From Deltaproteobacteria bacterium UBA2385 (GTDB lineage: Bacteria; Myxococcota_A; UBA796; UBA2385), in the NCBI GenBank assembly GCA_002343455.1, contig DDSR01000123.1, forward strand, positions 1-32,963: 32,963 bases of DNA. Direction: 5' to 3'. The notes beneath the pieces are model-generated. The model was not told where the DNA came from. It saw only the letters and a list, made by a program, of their open reading frames with translations, and ran no database searches. Positions 8,428 through 18,126 of the stretch are shown piece by piece (position 1 is the stretch's first letter; every line of letters begins with the position of its first letter). The position numbers and the translations under genes are program-made.

Positions 8428-9411
8428 CTACCAGCGGGTCGAGAGGCTGAAGGCCCAGGGCATGCTGTCGGGAGCCAACAGGAAGACCGCCGAGTACAGG
8501 GCGGCGTCGTACCAGAAGTGCATGGCGATGGCGCGCCCGAGGACGTAGCGATCCCGATGGGCGACGAAGCCCAGCAGGCCCCCCAGCGAGCCGACCACCG
8601 CGGCGTTGATCAGCTCCTCGCCGGGGCGCTCCAGCGAGCGGATGTGGGCGGCGCCGAAGATGGCCGAAGACAGGACGATGCCGCCGGGTGCGCCCAGCGC
8701 GTCGACCAGCACGGGCTGGATCACGCCTCGGAAGAGCGACTCCTCCCCCACGCCGACCCCGGTGAAGACCAGCCCCTCCCAGGCCAGGCCCAGCGGCAGG
8801 CCCGCCCCGACGGGGATCCGCTCTCCCGCCCAGGGCAGGGTCTTGCGCGCCCAGACGGGCTGCGACTCGGCCACCGTGAGCAGGGTCACGACCGAGCCTG
8901 CGGCCAGCCCGACGCCCACCGACCCCAGCACCCAGGGATCCCGCAGGTTGCGGACCCGGTAGGGCGCGGCGAGGTGGGAGCCGATGCCCGCGCGGTCTAC
9001 CGGCTGGCGATCAGCGCGCTCGCCTCGCATCAACGAGGCGATCCGGAAGCTGTCGTAGATTCCGTAGAACCAGATGTTCTGCGCCGCCATCATGGCCGGC
9101 TGGGCCAGCGGATCGTCCGCGGCCCATGGGTCTGCGACCAGCACCACCGCGGTGCCCAGGCTGGCGCCGACCGAGATCGGGAACAGCGCGGCACCGACAG
9201 GATCGCAGGCGTAGGCGTGGCCCAGGCCCGGGAGGACGCTCAGGCCCGCTGCGACCCCCGGCCGGACGCGCGGCCTCTGCCAGGACGGCAAGGCCCGCTC
9301 GCCGCTGCTCGTCCAGCCCGCGCCCTCCTCGGCCCGAGGCTGGCAGCGGGCCCATGTGGGCAGGGCATGGAGCAGTAGCGCGCAGGAGAGCAGCAGGCGG
9401 GCGAGCATCAT
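8428..9411 (-). CDS. CPBP-family intramembrane metalloprotease
   Basis: A 327-residue membrane protein with the three signature motifs of the CPBP (Abi, Rce1-like) family. These are Glu-Glu-x3-Arg in GVGEESLFRGVIQP (about residue 228), Phe-x3-His in AIFGAAHIRS and His-x3-Asp/Asn in AMHFWYDAALY. They bind the catalytic zinc within the membrane. The N-terminal half carries a cleavable-looking signal (MMLARLLLSCALLLHALPTWA) and helices (GVAAGLSVLPGLGHAYACDPVGAALF) that resemble DUF5683-type segments, an extra region beyond the usual 200-250 residues. Known relatives cleave prenylated proteins or process bacteriocins; the substrate here is unknown. It is divergent from dcd, with 65 nt between. 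Confidence 0.82.
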   Translation of the reverse strand: MMLARLLLSCALLLHALPTWARCQPRAEEGAGWTSSGERALPSWQRPRVRPGVAAGLSVLPGLGHAYACDPVGAALFPISVGASLGTAVVLVADPWAADDPLAQPAMMAAQNIWFYGIYDSFRIASLMRGERADRQPVDRAGIGSHLAAPYRVRNLRDPWVLGSVGVGLAAGSVVTLLTVAESQPVWARKTLPWAGERIPVGAGLPLGLAWEGLVFTGVGVGEESLFRGVIQPVLVDALGAPGGIVLSSAIFGAAHIRSLERPGEELINAAVVGSLGGLLGFVAHRDRYVLGRAIAMHFWYDAALYSAVFLLAPDSMPWAFSLSTRW

Positions 9412-9476
9412 CGGGGCAAGCTACCACCGCCCGGGGACCCTGACCGGCGCCGGCGCTTTCTTGATATGCCCGCCCG

Positions 9477-10568
9477 ATGGACGCGATCCTGACCAGCCAG
9501 AGCATCCGCCAGCTCCTCGCCGACGGGGCGATCCAGTGCCTGCGGGGCTTCCTCCCCTCGCAGATCCAGCCATCCAGCCTGGACCTCCGCTTGGGGGCGC
9601 GCGTCTGGCAGCTCCAGTGCAGCTTCCTGCCCGGCGCGGCGGGCATCGAGCGCAAGCTGGGCAGGCTGGCCACCGCGACCTGGCGGATGGAGCGCGAGCC
9701 CCTGGTCCTGCACGCCGGCGGGGTCTACCTGGTCGAGCTGGAGGAGGTGCTGGAGCTGCCGGCCGATGTCTGGGGCCGGACCAACCCGAAGTCCAGCACC
9801 GGGCGGCTGGACGTCTTCGTGCGCGTCCTCACCGAGCACGGCGAGGTCTTCGACACCATCCCGGCCGGCTACCATGGGCGCCTCTTCCTCGAGGTCACCC
9901 CGCAGAGCTTCCACGTCGCGGTCCGTCGGGGGGACTGCCTCGGGCAGCTCCGCCTCGCCCGCGGGCGCCCCTCGCTCGACGCCCAGGCGCTGCGCCAGCT
10001 GCAGGACGCTCGACCGGTCTGCACCTGGTCCGACGGGAGCGCCGCGCCGGTGGCCCAGGACGCCCCGGCCGGCATCTTGCTCTCGGTCGACCTCGAGAGC
10101 CACGACGGCTCGCCGATCGGCTACGTCGCCCGCCGCCACCAGCCCCCGATCGACCTCGCCCGCCGCGGCCTGCCCATCGATCGTTACTGGACCCCCCTGC
10201 CCGCCTCGGCCGAGCTGGGGCATGTGCTCGAGCCCGAGCAGTTCTACATCTTCGCCACCCGCGAGCGGCTGCACATCCCCCCCGAGCTCTGCGCCGAGCT
10301 GGTCGCCTTCGACGCCACCCGCGGCGAGCTGCGCACCCACTACGCCGGCTTCATCGACTCCGGTTTCGGCTGGAGCCCCGCGGGGGGCCAAGGCGCCCGC
10401 CTGGTGCTGGAGATCCGCACCCACGACGTGCCCTTCCTGCTGGAGCACGGGCAGGCCCTCTTCAAGGTCGAGCTGATGTACAACGAGGGGGTGCCCGACC
10501 TGCTCTACGGCGAGGCCGGCAGCAGCTACCAGGGGCAGGGCCTCAAGCTGGCCAAGCAGTTCGGCTGA
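9477..10568 (+). CDS. dcd: Double-domain dCTP deaminase
   Basis: A 363-residue 2'-deoxycytidine 5'-triphosphate deaminase of the two-module type (PF06559-like), which deaminates dCTP to dUTP to feed dTMP synthesis. The first module has SLDLRLGARVW, the nucleotide-binding KSSTGRLDVFVR and the catalytic-glutamate strand GRLFLEV. The second module repeats the fold from about residue 195 with YAGFIDSGFGW and ARLVLEI. E. coli Dcd is a single module of about 193 residues, so this is an internal duplication or fusion, best known from Alphaproteobacteria. No clear ribosome site precedes ATG 9477. A weak -10-like GATATG at 9463-9468 would place transcription start near the ATG, so the mRNA may be leaderless. 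Confidence 0.9.
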   Translation: MDAILTSQSIRQLLADGAIQCLRGFLPSQIQPSSLDLRLGARVWQLQCSFLPGAAGIERKLGRLATATWRMEREPLVLHAGGVYLVELEEVLELPADVWGRTNPKSSTGRLDVFVRVLTEHGEVFDTIPAGYHGRLFLEVTPQSFHVAVRRGDCLGQLRLARGRPSLDAQALRQLQDARPVCTWSDGSAAPVAQDAPAGILLSVDLESHDGSPIGYVARRHQPPIDLARRGLPIDRYWTPLPASAELGHVLEPEQFYIFATRERLHIPPELCAELVAFDATRGELRTHYAGFIDSGFGWSPAGGQGARLVLEIRTHDVPFLLEHGQALFKVELMYNEGVPDLLYGEAGSSYQGQGLKLAKQFG

Positions 10569-10589
10569 GCCCCGACCCCGGGCGCCCGC

Positions 10590-12679
<2,090 letters not shown>

Positions 12680-12683
<4 letters not shown>

Positions 12684-12925
12684 CGCCGGACCTGGATCTG
12701 GCTGGCCTCGGCCCGGCGGATCGACACCCGGCTGCCGCGGACCTGGATCTCGATCGGATCCCCCATCGGCGCCACGTTGCGCACGATCACCGCGGTGCCC
12801 GGCACGAAGCCGAGCTCCAGCAGCCTTCGCCGGAAGGAGCGCTCGCCGCCGACCGTGAGGACCGCCGCCGACTGGTCCAGAGGGAGCATCGCCAAGGACT
12901 CTGAAGCGGCAACCGCTGCGACCAT
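12680..12925 (-). CDS. feoA: FeoA, SH3-like partner of FeoB
   Basis: An 81-residue FeoA. MLPLDQSAAVLTVGGERSF leads into RRRLLELGFVPGTAVIVRN, the FeoA signature (helix with Leu-x-Glu-Leu-Gly-Phe-x-Pro-Gly), and then APMGDPIEIQVRGSRVSIRR. FeoA is a small cytoplasmic SH3-fold protein that supports FeoB-dependent Fe(II) uptake. The frame is open upstream, but ATG 12925 has GGAG six bases before it and lies just downstream of the promoter/Fur box. A GTG at 12937 is the only nearby alternative. The stop overlaps the feoB start by four bases (ATGA). Confidence 0.93.
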
Positions 12926-12947
12926 CGCTGTCTCCACGTGGAGCCCC

Positions 12948-12976
12948 CCTATAATGATAATGGATATCAGATTCAA
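12948..12976 (-). promoter_or_regulatory. feoAB promoter overlapped by a Fur box
   Basis: Positions 12950-12968 match the 19-bp E. coli Fur consensus at 15 of 19 positions by hand count, including an unbroken ATAATGATAAT core. It is an AT-rich island in very GC-rich DNA. On the minus strand a -35 TTGAAT (12976-12971) and -10 TATAGG (12953-12948) are separated by exactly 17 bp. The Fur site covers the spacer and -10. Fe-Fur bound here would block RNA polymerase, giving iron repression of feoAB. The feoA start is 23 nt past the -10. Confidence 0.72.
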
Positions 12977-13010
12977 GGCCGCGCCGATGGATTCTCTGCC
13001 CGCGCCGGCC

Positions 13011-14372
13011 TCAGCGCGCCGCAGCGGGCTCGGGCCCATCGGCCGGCTCCACCGCGGCGAACAGGCCCAGCGCACGGGCGCGAGCGGCGAACACGAGGGC
13101 GAGCAGCACGATCTCCGCGGTGAGCCCCAGCCAGGCCCCGACGGCGCCGAGACCGAGCGGCAAGGCCAGCGCCGTCCCCAGGGGCAGCTTCACGAACCAG
13201 GCCGCCAGCACCGAGACCCGCGTCACGAAGCGGGTGTCCCCGACCGCCGAGAGCGAGTGGAACAGCACCACCATCAGCGCGTCGAGCACCTGGAACGCCG
13301 CAGCGATCAGCAAGAGCTGCGCGACCAGAGCCCGGACCTCGGGCGCCGGGTCGAAGGGCGCGATGAACACTCCCGGGACCGCAACGAAGAGCAGGGCGAA
13401 GACCGCCATCGCGCCGACCGCGAGGCTCAGCCCGGCCCGCACCGCCTGGGCCGCGATCGCCGGACGGCGGGCGCCGGTGGCTTGCCCGACCAGCACGCCC
13501 GTGGCGTTGGCCACCCCCAGGCCCGGCAGGAAGCTCAGCAACACGATGCGGATCACCACCACATGCGCGGCGAGGTGGGCTTCACCCGCTCGCGCGAGGA
13601 CCGCGACGAAGACCGCGAAGGAGCCCATCTGGAGGAGGCCCTGCACCCCCAAGGGGGCGCCGAGGCGGGCGACGGCGAGGAGGACCGCGCGATGCGGACG
13701 AGCGCTCACCGCCACCCCTTCACGGACGAAACGCGCCAGCAGGAAGGCGAACCCGACCGCCTCGCCGAGGTTCGACGCCCAGGCTGCCCCGGCCATCCCC
13801 ATCGCCGGCAGAGGCCCGAACCCGAAGATCAGCATGGGGTCGAGGGCGATGTTCAGCAGGTTGGCCAGGACGTTGGCCACCATCGGCGTGCGGGTGTCAC
13901 CGCGGCCCTGAAACCAGGCCGTCAGCCCGAAGAGACCGAAGGAGACCGGCGCGGCCAGCAGCCGAGGCTGGAGGTAGGCGCTGGCCTCGGCGAGCAGGGC
14001 CCCTTCGGCGCCAAGGGCGACCAGCAGGATCGAGGCGAAGGGGAGCAAGGCCCAGGAAGCCAGCGACAGCGCACCGACCACCCACAGCGCCTGCCAGCCC
14101 GCCCGGGTGGCGACCCCATGGCTGCCCGCGCCCACGCGCTGGGCGACGACGATCCGCACCCCGCTCAGCAGGCCGACGCCGAACGAGCGGACCAGGAAGA
14201 GCGCCGTGGAGGCGATGCCGATGGCGGCGAGCGAGGCGGTGCCCAGCCAGCCCACGAAGACCGCGTCCGCGGCGGCCATCAGGGTGAAGGAGAGCATCGA
14301 GACGATGACCGGCCAGGCGAGGCCGAGGACCTCTCGGGGTCCGACTCGAGCGGGGAGCGTGTGTCGTGACAT
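13011..14372 (-). CDS. MATE-family multidrug/Na+ antiporter
   Basis: A 453-residue inner-membrane MATE (NorM/DinF-like) exporter with about twelve membrane segments in two similar halves. The N-terminal half has LGLAWPVIVSMLSFTLMAAADAVFVGWLGT, with the classical Asp-x3-Val-Gly of helix 1-2, and an Ala-rich loop AAIGIAS. The second half repeats the pattern from about residue 235 (LGAPLGVQGLLQMGSF). NVLANLLNIALDPMLIFG is the typical helix 5-6 region. Members expel cationic drugs, metabolites or peptides using Na+ or H+ gradients; the substrate is not readable. It lies upstream of feoAB on the same strand, but feoAB has its own promoter. The C-terminus is Ala/Pro-rich. Confidence 0.92.
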   Translation of the reverse strand: MSRHTLPARVGPREVLGLAWPVIVSMLSFTLMAAADAVFVGWLGTASLAAIGIASTALFLVRSFGVGLLSGVRIVVAQRVGAGSHGVATRAGWQALWVVGALSLASWALLPFASILLVALGAEGALLAEASAYLQPRLLAAPVSFGLFGLTAWFQGRGDTRTPMVANVLANLLNIALDPMLIFGFGPLPAMGMAGAAWASNLGEAVGFAFLLARFVREGVAVSARPHRAVLLAVARLGAPLGVQGLLQMGSFAVFVAVLARAGEAHLAAHVVVIRIVLLSFLPGLGVANATGVLVGQATGARRPAIAAQAVRAGLSLAVGAMAVFALLFVAVPGVFIAPFDPAPEVRALVAQLLLIAAAFQVLDALMVVLFHSLSAVGDTRFVTRVSVLAAWFVKLPLGTALALPLGLGAVGAWLGLTAEIVLLALVFAARARALGLFAAVEPADGPEPAAAR

Positions 14373-14501
14373 GGCGACGTTCCAATGCCTTCGGGAGCGA
14401 AGGCAAGGCCACAGGTTTCGAGGCGGATCGATCCGGACGCATCACCAGGGCGTGTCAGGCCCCTGGTCGAGTCCGATCAGCGTCTCGTCAGATCAGCCGG
14501 C

Positions 14502-14606
14502 TCAGCAGGCGGTGACCGGCGGGCGAGGCGTGCCACCGGAGCAATGACCGACGACGACGAGCGCGCGGGTGATTTCGATCATGCCCTGCTGCGAGTTCGT
14601 GTTCAT
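14502..14606 (-). CDS. Possible small peptide gene, 34 residues
   Basis: In the otherwise gene-free stretch 14373-14752, the minus strand has a 34-codon frame with GGAG six bases before ATG 14606, ending at TGA 14502. By hand count 28 of 33 sense codons after ATG end in G or C, above codon positions 1 and 2 (about 59 and 56 percent), as in real genes here. The peptide has a polar head, a short hydrophobic core (ITRALVVVGHC) and a Gly/Pro/Thr tail ending in Cys (CSGGTPRPPVTAC). It is 129 nt before the MATE gene on the same strand. I do not recognise it. A plus-strand frame across the same bases (14544-14669) has weaker codon bias. The rest of the stretch shows no gene. Confidence 0.3.
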   Translation of the reverse strand: MNTNSQQGMIEITRALVVVGHCSGGTPRPPVTAC

Positions 14607-14752
14607 CGTGGTCTCCGGGGTCGGTGCTGTGGCGAGGGTCGGGCCGAGAGGCTCGACCTGATCCCCTGAACCCGGCGACGCAAACTTGTCGAGGAAATTG
14701 AACAGAAAAGTCTGGAGAGTGCGAGAGCCCGCTCGTCTGGGTATTCGGGCCC

Positions 14753-15412
14753 ATGCTTCCTCCCGACGCCGCCTGCCTCTCGTCCAACGCGTTCGTAGAC
14801 AGCGACCACCCCGCCGTGGTCGCTTTCGCCCGGCAGCACGGCCAGGGCCTGGATCCCGGGCCAGCCATGGTCGCCCTCTTCTACGCCGTGCGCGATGGCT
14901 GGCAGTACAACCCCTGGCGGGTCGGCTTCACCCGGCAGGACTTCACCGCCAGCGGCGTCCTGCTGCGCCCCCGTGAAGAAGGCGGTCACTGCATCGACAA
15001 GGCCAACCTGCTGGCCGCCAGCGCCCGCGTCCTGGGGGTGCCCTCCCGCCTGCACTTCGCCGATGTCCGCAACCACATCGGCACCGCTCGGCTGGAGAGG
15101 CTGCTGGGGACCGACCGCCTCGTCTACCACGGCTGGTGCGAGCTCTGGCTGGACGGCCGCTGGGTCGGCGCCACCCCGGCCTTCAACAAGGAGCTCTGCC
15201 AGCGCCTGGGCGTCGCCCCCCTGGAGTTCGACGGCCAGCACGACGCCCTCTTCCAGGAGTACGACCCTGGGGCGGGTCGCTTCATGGAGTACCTCGAGGA
15301 CCACGGCAGCCACACCGAGATCCCCTTCGAAGCCATGTTCGCCGCCTGGAAGCAGCACTACCCGTCCGTGCGGGACGGACGCTGGCCGAGGCCCGATCGG
15401 CCGACGGGCTGA
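14753..15412 (+). CDS. Transglutaminase-like cysteine peptidase-fold protein
   Basis: A 219-residue protein of the transglutaminase-like superfamily (COG1305 type). The catalytic Cys is Cys80 in EEGGHCIDKANLLAAS, followed by the usual ARVLGVPSRL. The His is His126 in VYHGWCELWLDGRWV. The third triad position, usually Asp after the Trp-Val strand, reads GATPAFN here, so the acid may be replaced or supplied elsewhere; relatives of this subfamily also have Thr-Pro-Ala-Phe-Asn. No signal peptide, so cytoplasmic. No clear ribosome site precedes the ATG. Probably a peptidase or amidase rather than a cross-linking enzyme. Its stop is 4 nt from that of convergent galE. Confidence 0.82.
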   Translation: MLPPDAACLSSNAFVDSDHPAVVAFARQHGQGLDPGPAMVALFYAVRDGWQYNPWRVGFTRQDFTASGVLLRPREEGGHCIDKANLLAASARVLGVPSRLHFADVRNHIGTARLERLLGTDRLVYHGWCELWLDGRWVGATPAFNKELCQRLGVAPLEFDGQHDALFQEYDPGAGRFMEYLEDHGSHTEIPFEAMFAAWKQHYPSVRDGRWPRPDRPTG

Positions 15413-15416
15413 GCAG

Positions 15417-16415
15417 CTACTCCGGGTAGCCGCCCGGGTTCTGCGTCCACCAGCGCCAGGCGTCGCGCACCATCTCGTCGAGGTCCCGCTTCGCCTCGAA
15501 GCCGAGGTCCTGCCGGAAGCGCGAGGGATCGGCCACCGTCTCCGGCACATCCCCGGCCCGACGCGGCCCGTCGACGAAAGGCACGGCCCTTCCGGTCACC
15601 CGTCGGGCGGCGTCGAGCACCTCGCGCACGCTGCTGGGGCGGCCGGTGCCGACGTTGTAGAGGTGGTAGCCGGGCCGCTCCAGCAGGCCGATGGCGACCA
15701 TATGGGCGGCGACGAGATCCTGGATGTGGATGTAGTCGCGCAGGCAGGTCCCGTCGGGCGTGTCGTAGTCTGCCCCGAAGACGGTCAGGGCCGGCACGTC
15801 GCCGGTCAGGGCCATCAGCACCCGGGGCACCAGGTTGCTGGGGGTCCGGGCGTGCTCGCCAATGCGGCCCGAGGGGTGGGCGCCAACCGGGTTGAAGTAG
15901 CGCAGCGACACCGCCCGCAGATCGCGGCAGCGGCACATCCACTGCAACATCTGCTCGCCCAGCAGCTTGCTGGCCCCGTAGGGCGAGTCCGGGCCCGGCG
16001 GGGTCTGCTCGGTCAGCGGCATCAGCGATCCCTCGCCGTAGACCGCCGCGGTCGAGCTGTAGATCAACCGCGAGACCCCGGCGTCGACCATCGACTCCAA
16101 CAGGCTGGCGAGGCCACCCGTGTTGTTGCGGAAGTACCGCTCGGGGTTCGTCATCGACTCGCCCACCGCCTTGAAAGCGGCGAGGTGCAGGACCACGTCG
16201 ACCCCGTGCAGGGCAGAGACCATCTTGGGCCGGTCGGCCACATCGCCCACGATCAGGGAACAAGGCCGGCCGGCGAGCTCCTCCACCCGGCGGAGGGCTT
16301 CCAGGTGACCGTTGCTGAGGTCATCGACGACGACGACCTGGTGGCCGGCCTCCAGCAGGGCCAGGACGAGGTGGGAGCCGATGTAGCCGGCCCCCCCGGT
16401 GACAAGTGCGCGCAC
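15417..16415 (-). CDS. galE: UDP-glucose 4-epimerase
   Basis: A 332-residue short-chain dehydrogenase-fold epimerase that interconverts UDP-glucose and UDP-galactose with tightly bound NAD. It has the nucleotide motif VTGGAGYIGSHL (residues 5-16), DDLSNGH, the catalytic Ser in IYSSTAAVYG, the YGASK (Tyr-x3-Lys) pair and the sugar-binding RYFNPVGAHPSGRIGE, all typical of GalE. Length is normal. It uses GTG 16415, with GGAGG upstream at proper spacing. It is divergent from the glycosyltransferase, with only 32 nt between start codons, so both probably serve surface polysaccharide or lipopolysaccharide precursor synthesis. Confidence 0.94.
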   Translation of the reverse strand: MRALVTGGAGYIGSHLVLALLEAGHQVVVVDDLSNGHLEALRRVEELAGRPCSLIVGDVADRPKMVSALHGVDVVLHLAAFKAVGESMTNPERYFRNNTGGLASLLESMVDAGVSRLIYSSTAAVYGEGSLMPLTEQTPPGPDSPYGASKLLGEQMLQWMCRCRDLRAVSLRYFNPVGAHPSGRIGEHARTPSNLVPRVLMALTGDVPALTVFGADYDTPDGTCLRDYIHIQDLVAAHMVAIGLLERPGYHLYNVGTGRPSSVREVLDAARRVTGRAVPFVDGPRRAGDVPETVADPSRFRQDLGFEAKRDLDEMVRDAWRWWTQNPGGYPE

Positions 16416-16447
16416 ACGACCTCCGTACCAAGCGGATAACTCCTCGT

Positions 16448-17584
16448 GTGCGCATCGCCCTCGTCACCCCCATCTTCCCCTCCGAGCCCGACCAGCCCTC
16501 CCGGGGCGCGGGCATCGGCGCCGTCACGCTGGTCCGGGCCCTGCTCGCGGTGCAGCCCGACCTGGACATCCACGTCCTGCACTACCGGGCGCCACAGACC
16601 GAAGCCCCCCGGCAGGTGGACCAGCCGCCCTTCACCCTGCACTGCGTCAAGGCCTCCTCCTGGGCGCGCTCGGCCCCCTCCCCCGCCCTGATGCAGGCCG
16701 AGGTCGGCCCCGTCCTGGCCCGCATCCGGCCCGACGTCGTGCATGTGCGAGGCACCGCCTCGATGGTCGACGGCGCCGCCTGGCCCGCCGTGCTCAGCGT
16801 CCACGGCATCACCGAGCGCGAGGTCGCCCTCTCCGGCATCCGCGGGGCCGCCTGGCGCGCGGCCCTGCACCGCCGCCGCGAGCCCCCCTCCCGAGCCCGC
16901 TACCGGCACATCATCGCCATCGTCGGCCACGTCGAGCAGGCCCTGGAAGGCCAGCTCAACGGCCGGGTCCACTACGTCCCCAACAGCGTCGGCGAGGAGT
17001 TCTTCGCCGCCGCGGGCCCGCGCGACGACACCGCCCCCCTGATCGTGCACGCCGGAGACCTCTGCCCGATCAAGAACGCGCTCTGCACCGTCCGGGCCGC
17101 CGGGATCCTTGCCCGCCAGGGCGTGGACTTCCGGTTGCGGCTGCTCGGCCAGCACACCCACCCCGCCTACGCCGAGCAGGTCAAGGCCCTGGTCGCCGAG
17201 CTCGGCCTGATCGACCGCGTCGACATCCCCGGCCGGGTCAGCCGGGCCGAGATGGTCCAGGAGCTCAGCCGCGCCCGCGTCCTGGCCCTGCCCTCCTTCG
17301 TCGAGGTCGCCCCCCTCGCCATCGCCGAGGCCAGCGCCGTCGGGCTGCCCACCGTCGCCAGCCCGGCCGGCGGCAACGCCGAGATGGTCGTCGACCGCTA
17401 CTCCGGTCGCATCGTCAGCCCTCGCTCGCCCGAGGGCCTCGCCGCCGCCCTGCGCCCCCTGCTCGAGGACCCCGCCCTGGCCACCTTGATGGGCGAGCGC
17501 GCCCGCCAGATCGCCGAACGGCACCGCCCCGCCGCCGTCGCCCGCGGCACCCTCGAGGTCTACCGCAGCATGCTGGAGAGCTGA
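16448..17584 (+). CDS. GT4-family glycosyltransferase
   Basis: A 378-residue retaining glycosyltransferase of the GT4/GT-B fold. It begins with GTG giving RIALVTPIFPSEPDQPSRGAG, the usual N-terminal donor/acceptor loop. The C-terminal domain has IVHAGDLCPIKNALCTVRAA, RVDIPGRVSRAEMV and the EVAPLAIAEASAVGLPTVAS segment with the Glu-x7-Glu motif that binds the sugar nucleotide. The frame is open to 16406, but that ATG lies inside divergent galE and the family start matches GTG 16448; its ribosome site is weak. Likely transfers a hexose to a glycan or lipid carrier in the cytoplasm. The stop overlaps the Nudix start (TGATG). Confidence 0.88.
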   Translation: MRIALVTPIFPSEPDQPSRGAGIGAVTLVRALLAVQPDLDIHVLHYRAPQTEAPRQVDQPPFTLHCVKASSWARSAPSPALMQAEVGPVLARIRPDVVHVRGTASMVDGAAWPAVLSVHGITEREVALSGIRGAAWRAALHRRREPPSRARYRHIIAIVGHVEQALEGQLNGRVHYVPNSVGEEFFAAAGPRDDTAPLIVHAGDLCPIKNALCTVRAAGILARQGVDFRLRLLGQHTHPAYAEQVKALVAELGLIDRVDIPGRVSRAEMVQELSRARVLALPSFVEVAPLAIAEASAVGLPTVASPAGGNAEMVVDRYSGRIVSPRSPEGLAAALRPLLEDPALATLMGERARQIAERHRPAAVARGTLEVYRSMLES

Positions 17585-18126
17585 TGGATCCCCGCTCCTC
17601 GTCGATTCGCGCCCTGCTGGATGCCCACCAAAGCGCCGACTCCCTCGAAGAGGCCCACCGCCTGGCCCTGCTCGCGCACTCGGCCACCCCTCGCCCCTTC
17701 GACCGCACCACCTGGACGCCCGGCCACTTCACCGCCAGCGCCTTCGTGCTCTCGCCCGACCGGGCCCAGCTGCTGCTCCTCCTGCACACCAAGCTCGGCA
17801 TCTGGGTCCAGCCCGGCGGGCACTTCGAGCCCGAGGATCCAGACCTGCTCAGCGCCGCGACCCGCGAGGTCGTCGAGGAGACCGGCCTCGTCGACCTGGA
17901 GCTCTGCAGCCCGCTGCTCGACGTCGATGTGCACACCATCCCGGCGCGCAAGGGCGACCCCGAGCACCAGCACCTGGACCTGCGCGTGCTCCTCCGGGCT
18001 CGCAGCACGACCCTGCAGGCGACCGAGGAGATGCAGCAGTGGCGCTGGGTCCCGCTGGCCCAGGTCGGGCAGATGAACACCGACGAGAGCGTGATGCGGG
18101 TCGCGCGCCGGCTGCTACAGGCCTAG
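17584..18126 (+). CDS. Nudix hydrolase
   Basis: A 180-residue Nudix hydrolase. After an alpha-helical N-terminus it has FTASAFVLSPDRAQLLLLLHTKLGIWVQPGGHFEPEDPD, then REVVEETGL, the metal-binding core of the Nudix box. The spacing between the first Glu and the Arg-Glu is two residues longer than the textbook motif, as in a subfamily whose box reads GGHV-x-PGD. Such enzymes hydrolyse nucleoside diphosphate derivatives. It shares one base with the glycosyltransferase stop (TGATG), so it may trim a nucleotide sugar or a side product of that reaction; this is an inference from coupling. Its last 12 bases overlap the convergent lipoprotein gene. Confidence 0.88.
   Translation: MDPRSSSIRALLDAHQSADSLEEAHRLALLAHSATPRPFDRTTWTPGHFTASAFVLSPDRAQLLLLLHTKLGIWVQPGGHFEPEDPDLLSAATREVVEETGLVDLELCSPLLDVDVHTIPARKGDPEHQHLDLRVLLRARSTTLQATEEMQQWRWVPLAQVGQMNTDESVMRVARRLLQA

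Noticed and set aside
14544..14669. Plus-strand small frame of 41 codons overlapping the candidate peptide gene
   Set aside because: Third-position GC is only about two thirds and the GGAG is too close to the ATG; the minus-strand frame fits better.
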